Of a DNA stretch of 64,000 nt, positions 59,934-64,000 are shown one piece after another. Both the position numbers and the translations under genes were made by a program. The notes under the pieces are model-generated. The model saw only the letters and a program-made list of their open reading frames with translations, ran no database searches and was not told the origin of the DNA. The stretch's first letter is position 1, and each line of letters begins with the position of its first letter. This stretch comes from VBAS01 sp964444975. GTDB lineage: Bacteria > Bacteroidota > Bacteroidia > Chitinophagales > Chitinophagaceae. The stretch covers positions 36,915 through 100,914 of the forward strand of contig CAYUJD010000002.1 of the NCBI GenBank assembly GCA_964444975.1, written 5' to 3'.

Positions 59934-61064
59934 ATGACAAATGAAATACTCAGTAGCAGCGACCTGCAGACTATGCGGAAAGAAAAAGGGAATATTTGTG
60001 TTTCCATCATTGTGCCCACACACCGTCTTTCGCCTGAAAGAAGAACAGACAGGATAATACTGGAAAGAGCGATTGATAAAGCCACCCAACTTCTTTACAG
60101 CAAATACCCCGAACAGGAAATAAAACCGCTGCAGCAGGCCTTGGAAGAAATGTTCCGGTCCATTGATTTTTCCCGTAATGCAGATGGTATAGGCTTGTTT
60201 CTTTCTCCACATATCCGGCACCTGGTACAGTTCCCTTTTCCCGTGGAGGAGAAAGTAATTGTGGGCAACAGCTTTGAAATGCGGGACCTGCTTTATAAAG
60301 TACAAATTACCAGGCCTTATTTTGCTTTACAGCTCAATGAAAAGGGTGCATGGCTTTTTGAAGGCACGTTCAGTGAACTGCATGAAATAAATAATGAACA
60401 TTTTCCGCAGCGCTATGAAGAAGAATATACTTACCAGGCGCCCAGCCGCAGCACATCGTACAGCGGGCAGGCGCATGTAAAAAGCTTTGAAAAAGATAAA
60501 TCGGTGCTGGAGGAAGTTCACTATAAAAATTTTTTAAAAAAAATTGATAAAATGCTCGGCAGCTATCTTGCCGGCGATGTGCTGTTGTTTTTATCAGGCG
60601 TGAATAAAAAAATAGCCCAGTTCCTTGATGTTTCATCGCATACAAAAAAGATTGCAGGTAAAATTACCGGCAATTATAATCACCGGAACCAGCCAGAACT
60701 TGCGGACTCCATCCAAACCCTGCTGCATTCATTTCGCCACAATGAACAACGAATGCTGATCGATGAATTCCGGGAAAAAATAGGGGAGAGACGTGGCATA
60801 AGCGGCATACAGGACATTTGGATTGCTGCCAAGGAAGGCAAAGCGCTGCTCCTGCTGCTGGAGAAAGATTACCGCTGCCCGGGGTTTTTAACGGATGATG
60901 AATACCAGCTCTACCTGCAGCCGCCCGTCAAACCACATAGGACCATTGCTGATGCAGCGGATGATTTGATGGAAATGGTGCTTGAAAAAAATGGCCGTGT
61001 GTTTTTTACTGACAACGGTTTGCTAAAGGAATTTAAGCGGGTGGCATTAATCACACGTTATTAG
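59934..61064 (+). CDS. baeRF-family protein (archaeo-eukaryotic release-factor-like)
   Basis: 376 residues, cytoplasmic. The three-part layout of the bacterial aeRF1-like families is recognisable: N-terminal CVSIIVPTHRLSPERRTDRIILERAI, middle GIGLFLSPHIRHLVQFPFPVEEKVIVGNSFEMRDLL, and C-terminal RRGISGIQDIWIAAKEGKALLLLLEKDYRCPGFL. Related families are proposed to act on stalled ribosomes or as hibernation-type factors; this is not shown for the present member. Its promoter shares the regulon operator. Confidence 0.8.
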   Translation: MTNEILSSSDLQTMRKEKGNICVSIIVPTHRLSPERRTDRIILERAIDKATQLLYSKYPEQEIKPLQQALEEMFRSIDFSRNADGIGLFLSPHIRHLVQFPFPVEEKVIVGNSFEMRDLLYKVQITRPYFALQLNEKGAWLFEGTFSELHEINNEHFPQRYEEEYTYQAPSRSTSYSGQAHVKSFEKDKSVLEEVHYKNFLKKIDKMLGSYLAGDVLLFLSGVNKKIAQFLDVSSHTKKIAGKITGNYNHRNQPELADSIQTLLHSFRHNEQRMLIDEFREKIGERRGISGIQDIWIAAKEGKALLLLLEKDYRCPGFLTDDEYQLYLQPPVKPHRTIADAADDLMEMVLEKNGRVFFTDNGLLKEFKRVALITRY

Positions 61065-61107
61065 CAGGGTAAATAATCAGCGGGGAAATTACAATCATCA
61101 TTTACGG

Positions 61108-61150
61108 TGACAGCAATCATTATTTTAAAGCCGGACTCTTGTTATTTTTA
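61108..61150 (+). promoter_or_regulatory. Operator and promoter of the candidate small RNA
   Basis: TGACAGCAATCA at 61108-61119 (centre 61113.5). The -7-like TATTTTTA at 61143-61150 ends 36.5 bp from the centre. No protein start follows within 300 bp, so the expected transcript (start near 61155) is non-coding. Confidence 0.55.
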
Positions 61151-61154
61151 CGAC

Positions 61155-61374
61155 AGTTTTAATCCGGTGCAGGTCGGTTGAGGAGACCGGGCACACAGAT
61201 AGCCGTTTAAAAGATGGTAAGCTGCCCGGCCGGAAAGCGGAAAAAAAACCGTTGACTTGACCAGGACAACAACCGGGTTAAATAGATCGTTGCAGAATAA
61301 CAGGGGTAAAATTCTGGAAACTGCAGCGGTTGGATGCAGGGTGGGTTCTCACGAATCTGCCCTGTTTTATTTTC
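61155..61374 (+). ncRNA. Candidate structured small RNA with intrinsic terminator
   Basis: A ~220-nt segment with no frame of note, richer in G+C than its flanks. Local helices are visible, such as CGGTT/GACCG near 61173-61187 and CGTTGCAG (61288-61295) with CTGCAGCG (61321-61328), enclosing AGAAT/ATTCT. It ends in a strong hairpin and T-run. The promoter carries the stress operator. It does not match the RNase P, tmRNA, 6S or cobalamin riboswitch core motifs that I know. Family unknown. Confidence 0.5.
61337..61374 (+). terminator. Intrinsic terminator of the candidate small RNA
   Basis: A 12-bp stem (61337-61348 with 61353-61364, three G-U pairs), TCAC loop, then TTTTATTTT. It lies 85 bp before the cls gene and 270 bp beyond the baeRF stop, so it does not simply end the baeRF mRNA. 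Confidence 0.8.
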
Positions 61375-61458
61375 AACAGGTGATTATTTTTTTTTATCCT
61401 GTTTTCATGTCGTGCGGCACATTACTAAATTCGTGAACAGGTTATTCAGCAATCTTCT

Positions 61459-62640
61459 ATGCAGTATAAAAAATCCGTTTCAGCAAGTGGTTACAGCTCC
61501 GTAAACAGGGTAAAGCTAATCCGGGGTGGCAAACCGTATTTTGATTTGTTGCTGCAGATGATTGCCGGCGCCAAAGAAAGCATTCACCTGCAAACGTACA
61601 TTTATGATGATGATGAAACGGGCATTGCAGTGGCTGAAGCCCTGAAAGAGGCCACCCTGCGTAATGTGAAAGTTTACCTGATGGCTGATGGCTATGCTTC
61701 GCAGGTGATGTCGCAATCGTTTATCAATAAGATGAGAGCCGCCGGTATTCATTTCCGTTTTTTTGAACCGCTGTTTAAAAGCAAATTTTTCTACTTTGGG
61801 CGTCGCCTGCATCATAAAATGGCTGTAGTGGATACACGCTATGCCTTAGTAGGCGGAATAAACATTACCAACCGGTACAACGATATGCCCGGCAAACCGG
61901 CCTGGCTTGATTATGCACTTTATACAGAAGGCGAAACGGCAAGAGAACTTTGTGTACTGTGCTGGAAAACCTGGAAAGGATTCCCGGTAAATATGGGTAT
62001 CACTCCCTGCGAAGAAAAACAGCTCAGCTTTGAAATACCGGCAGCAGAAAGAAGTGATGTGCGGATGCGGCGCAACGACTGGGTGAGGCGGAAAAACCAG
62101 ATTTCAAAAACGTATCTTGAAATGCTTCGCAACTCATCATCGCAGGTTACTATCCTGTGCAGTTATTTTATTCCCGGCCATGTGATTCGCAGAAACATGG
62201 TGCAGGCTGTGAACCGGGGCGTGAGGGTTAGAGTAATAGCAGCCGGCCCATCAGATGTAATGCTGGCCAAACATGCCGAACGATGGCTGTACGACTGGCT
62301 GCTGCGCAAAGGCATTGAGCTGTATGAATACCGGAAAAATATTCTGCATGGGAAAATAGCTGTTGCTGATGATGAATGGATGACCATAGGCTCATACAAT
62401 ATCAACGACATCAGCGCTTATGCCAGCATTGAACTGAACCTGGATGTGCGGAACCCGGATTTTGCAAAAGAAGTGAAACATGAGCTGGAAGAAATTATTG
62501 CCAACGACTGTATTCTCATCAGCCCGGAGCAGCACAGCAGCACGAAAAATATTTTTGTTCAGTTCATCCGCTGGTTTTCATATCATTTTATCACCGTAGC
62601 TTTCAACCTGATTACTTTTTACTTTAAGCAACGGACTTAA
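61459..62640 (+). CDS. Phospholipase D-family cardiolipin synthase-like protein
   Basis: 393 residues with two HxKx4D motifs: RLHHKMAVVDTRYALVGGINI and ILHGKIAVADDEWMTIGSYNIND. It transfers phosphatidyl groups, most likely joining lipids into cardiolipin at the membrane. It lacks the usual two N-terminal helices of ClsA, so it is closer to ClsB/YbhO. A hydrophobic C-terminal segment (about residues 366-388) may anchor it. Its stop overlaps the end of the converging DUF457 gene by 4 bp. Confidence 0.88.
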   Translation: MQYKKSVSASGYSSVNRVKLIRGGKPYFDLLLQMIAGAKESIHLQTYIYDDDETGIAVAEALKEATLRNVKVYLMADGYASQVMSQSFINKMRAAGIHFRFFEPLFKSKFFYFGRRLHHKMAVVDTRYALVGGINITNRYNDMPGKPAWLDYALYTEGETARELCVLCWKTWKGFPVNMGITPCEEKQLSFEIPAAERSDVRMRRNDWVRRKNQISKTYLEMLRNSSSQVTILCSYFIPGHVIRRNMVQAVNRGVRVRVIAAGPSDVMLAKHAERWLYDWLLRKGIELYEYRKNILHGKIAVADDEWMTIGSYNINDISAYASIELNLDVRNPDFAKEVKHELEEIIANDCILISPEQHSSTKNIFVQFIRWFSYHFITVAFNLITFYFKQRT

Positions 62641-63647
62641 TTGCCCTTTATTCTTTTCCAGAAAGTTTTCAGCACTCGCCCATTCCAGCCGGCAAACCTT
62701 CCCCGCTGCACTACCAGTTTATTATCCTGCGGGTGCTGCAGGAAATAATGAAACACAAAACGTCCCCGTGGATTTTGCCAGCCGATTATCTGCCCGAAAC
62801 GGAGATCGTTAAACACAAGGGTATCGCTCCATATTTCTACCGTATAAAAATATTGCGAAAAGCGGATGAGCTTTTGCAGTTCTTCATGATTCTTTACAGG
62901 GCCTAACAAAGAATCATGTCTTGGAAAATATTGAAAGCTGATTTCCTTTTTGCTGTCAAACAGCGACCGGAAACCGACATGATAACCGCTGTCGTTGCCG
63001 GCCACTACATACCAGAGCCAGTTTTGCAAGGGCGCCGGCGTGGTAAAATAGCGGTCATGCGGTATCTGCTGCTTTGCCAGGATTTCATTTACATCTTTAT
63101 TGATAATTATTTTATTGAAGCTGCAATAAGCCAGGTAAAAAAAGGGAATGATAAAGCCAAACTTCCACCAGAATTTCCTGCGGGGGCTGTAGCGGTTAAA
63201 AAATATCAATACCAGGAAAGCAATACCCGGCCAAAGAGAAAAAAACGGGTCGGCTACATAAACAGCGTTGAAGGAATAGCGAATATGGCTGAACGGTTCG
63301 AACCAGCCAATGCCGTAATTGTTAAAAGCATCAATAAGCAGGTGCAGGAAAATTTCTGCCGAAAAAAATTTTACCCAGGTTCTGAATGCAATATTGCGGG
63401 GGCGGTGGATTTTTTCTGCCGCCAGCGCAAACACAGGAATGATGAGAAAGGCAAAAAAAATGGAGTGAGTGAAGCCGCGGTGAGCCAGCAGGTATTCAGG
63501 CGTACTCATCCACCACGCAGTGATGAAATCAACATCGGGAATGCTTTGCGCCAGGGCGCCCCACAGCATGGCTTTCTTTCCAAAACCTCTTTCAAAAAAA
63601 GCTTCGCCGATGCAGGCGCCAAGGGCTATGTGAGTGAATGAATCCAT
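62637..63647 (-). CDS. DUF457/YdjM-type membrane-bound metal-dependent hydrolase
   Basis: 336 residues. The N-terminal signature MDSFTHIALGACIGEAFFERGFGKKAMLWGALAQSIPDVDFI and RGFTHSIFFAF carry the histidines and aspartates of the DUF457/YdjM metal site. Membrane helices lie at about 66-80, 90-110, 133-150 and 160-180, with a large soluble C-terminus. The family has been linked to LexA-controlled YdjM. The substrate is unknown. It converges on the cardiolipin synthase gene. Confidence 0.87.
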   Translation of the reverse strand: MDSFTHIALGACIGEAFFERGFGKKAMLWGALAQSIPDVDFITAWWMSTPEYLLAHRGFTHSIFFAFLIIPVFALAAEKIHRPRNIAFRTWVKFFSAEIFLHLLIDAFNNYGIGWFEPFSHIRYSFNAVYVADPFFSLWPGIAFLVLIFFNRYSPRRKFWWKFGFIIPFFYLAYCSFNKIIINKDVNEILAKQQIPHDRYFTTPAPLQNWLWYVVAGNDSGYHVGFRSLFDSKKEISFQYFPRHDSLLGPVKNHEELQKLIRFSQYFYTVEIWSDTLVFNDLRFGQIIGWQNPRGRFVFHYFLQHPQDNKLVVQRGRFAGWNGRVLKTFWKRIKGN

Positions 63648-63703
63648 CCGGCAAAACGTACAGGTAAAATTAAAGCTGGCCTGCCACCGTATTCAAATTA
63701 ATT

Positions 63704-63855
63704 CCAAGCTATCTCAAAAGTCACTTTAACCCAATTAACCACTGATTACACGGATATTATTTCACTGATTTCTCAGATTTTAGAATAAAAGCGGTGCAAT
63801 CTGTTTGCTTATCCTGTGCAATCTGTGGTCTGAAAATACTTTTGAGATGACTTGT
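63704..63855. repeat. MITE-like element, copy B
   Basis: Inverted relative to copy A at 1577-1728. The ends 63704-63721 and 63838-63855 carry ATCTCAAAAGT and its complement, and the interior matches copy A in inverted order. A target duplication is not evident here. Its right part supplies the C-terminus and stop codon of the DUF1003 frame. Confidence 0.75.
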
Positions 63856-64000
63856 CATTTCCCCTTCAATGCCGGCTTCCGGGCTTATCATATAATCATT
63901 GATAGCCTGCTGCCGGTCTTTTTCCTCTTTACGGTTCTGGCTCATCATGATGATGGGCGCCTGCCCGGCAGCCAATACTGAAAGGAGCAGGTTGAGCAGA
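63757..64000 (-). CDS. DUF1003 membrane protein, partial, C-terminus replaced by MITE
   Basis: The 5' part lies beyond the right edge. Visible is LLNLLLSVLAAGQAPIIMMSQNRKEEKDRQQAINDYM, the second helix and the strongly conserved QAPIIMMSQNR motif of DUF1003 proteins. After EAGIEGEMTSH the frame enters the MITE at 63855 and reads 33 element-encoded residues to a stop at 63757. The normal tail (a short helical AELEI-type segment) is therefore lost or altered. The conserved core is intact, so the protein could still work. Confidence 0.75.
   Translation of the reverse strand, partial: LLNLLLSVLAAGQAPIIMMSQNRKEEKDRQQAINDYMISPEAGIEGEMTSHLKSIFRPQIAQDKQTDCTAFILKSEKSVK

Noticed and set aside
61155..61374. 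Cobalamin riboswitch, RNase P RNA or tmRNA in the structured segment
   Set aside because: Some short words look similar (for example CCGGTGCAGG or GAGGAGACCGGGCACACAG), but the conserved cores of these RNAs are missing, and the segment does not precede nrdJ or a B12 gene.
1..64000. CRISPR array
   Set aside because: No set of regularly spaced identical repeats with unique spacers was seen; the 37-bp tRNA-tail repeats are contiguous and have no spacers.

Overview
The window looks like a chromosomal segment of a Bacteroidota bacterium, most likely of the Chitinophagaceae type. The clues are the -7 promoter element TAnnTTTG in front of many genes, the lack of Shine-Dalgarno sequences, an Oar-like TonB-dependent receptor with a carboxypeptidase-like N-terminal domain, an ECF sigma factor paired with a membrane TonB/anti-sigma-like protein, many short lipoproteins, and families such as DUF2911, DUF1572, DUF6580 and choice-of-anchor J. 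I could run no database search, so family names rest on recognised motifs.

Layout. 0.2-8.5 kb: aspartate kinase, fructose-1,6-bisphosphatase, acetyltransferase plus orphan ABC ATPase, DinB/YfiT-like protein, Nudix hydrolase, macrodomain-folC operon and a TonB-like protein. 8.7-12.4 kb: META-domain lipoprotein, then a YbdK-type carboxylate-amine ligase, an ATP-grasp ligase and a divergent esterase, a possible peptide/amide-forming set. 12.5-25.5 kb: Oar-like receptor, ribBA, tamB, outer-membrane barrel, DUF1572 protein and gamma-glutamyltranspeptidase. 25.5-25.9 kb: a decayed transposase. 26-33.3 kb: M14 peptidase, PIG-L deacetylase, two tiny membrane proteins and a sodium:solute symporter, tightly packed. 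33.3-47.6 kb: DUF2911 protein, TonB/sigma pair, lipoproteins, xerD, yraN, DUF6580 protein, rnhA-yiiX, two anchor-J lipoproteins, acyl-CoA carboxylase beta subunit, Na/Pi transporter and a PHP-less PolX. 47.75 kb: tRNA-Leu(CAA) with a tandemly repeated 3' tail.

48-61.4 kb is the most interesting part. A triple-PAS histidine kinase is followed by a response regulator fused to a Crp/Fnr-type DNA-binding module. Around them lie small stress-type genes: dodecin, DUF2267, YtxH, holin-X, a YciF-like ferritin fold, a flavin/PNPOx-like protein, a phosphoribosyltransferase, a B12-type ribonucleotide reductase and a baeRF protein. By eye I find a repeated Fnr/Crp-style palindrome TGA-N6-TCA (consensus TGATnnCTGTCA) in the upstream regions. 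At six promoters its centre lies exactly 36.5 bp from the end of a TAnnTTT-like -7 element, which puts it near -41.5. One of these promoters drives no protein gene but a GC-rich, structured ~220-nt segment ending in a 12-bp hairpin and T-run, which I propose is a new regulated small RNA. Two former members, a Pfk-2-type pfkB and a small heat-shock protein gene, are pseudogenes, so the regulon seems to be shrinking.

Both ends of the window carry one copy, in opposite orientation, of a ~152-bp MITE-like element with 18-bp terminal inverted repeats. The right copy supplies the last codons and stop of a DUF1003 gene that runs off the edge.
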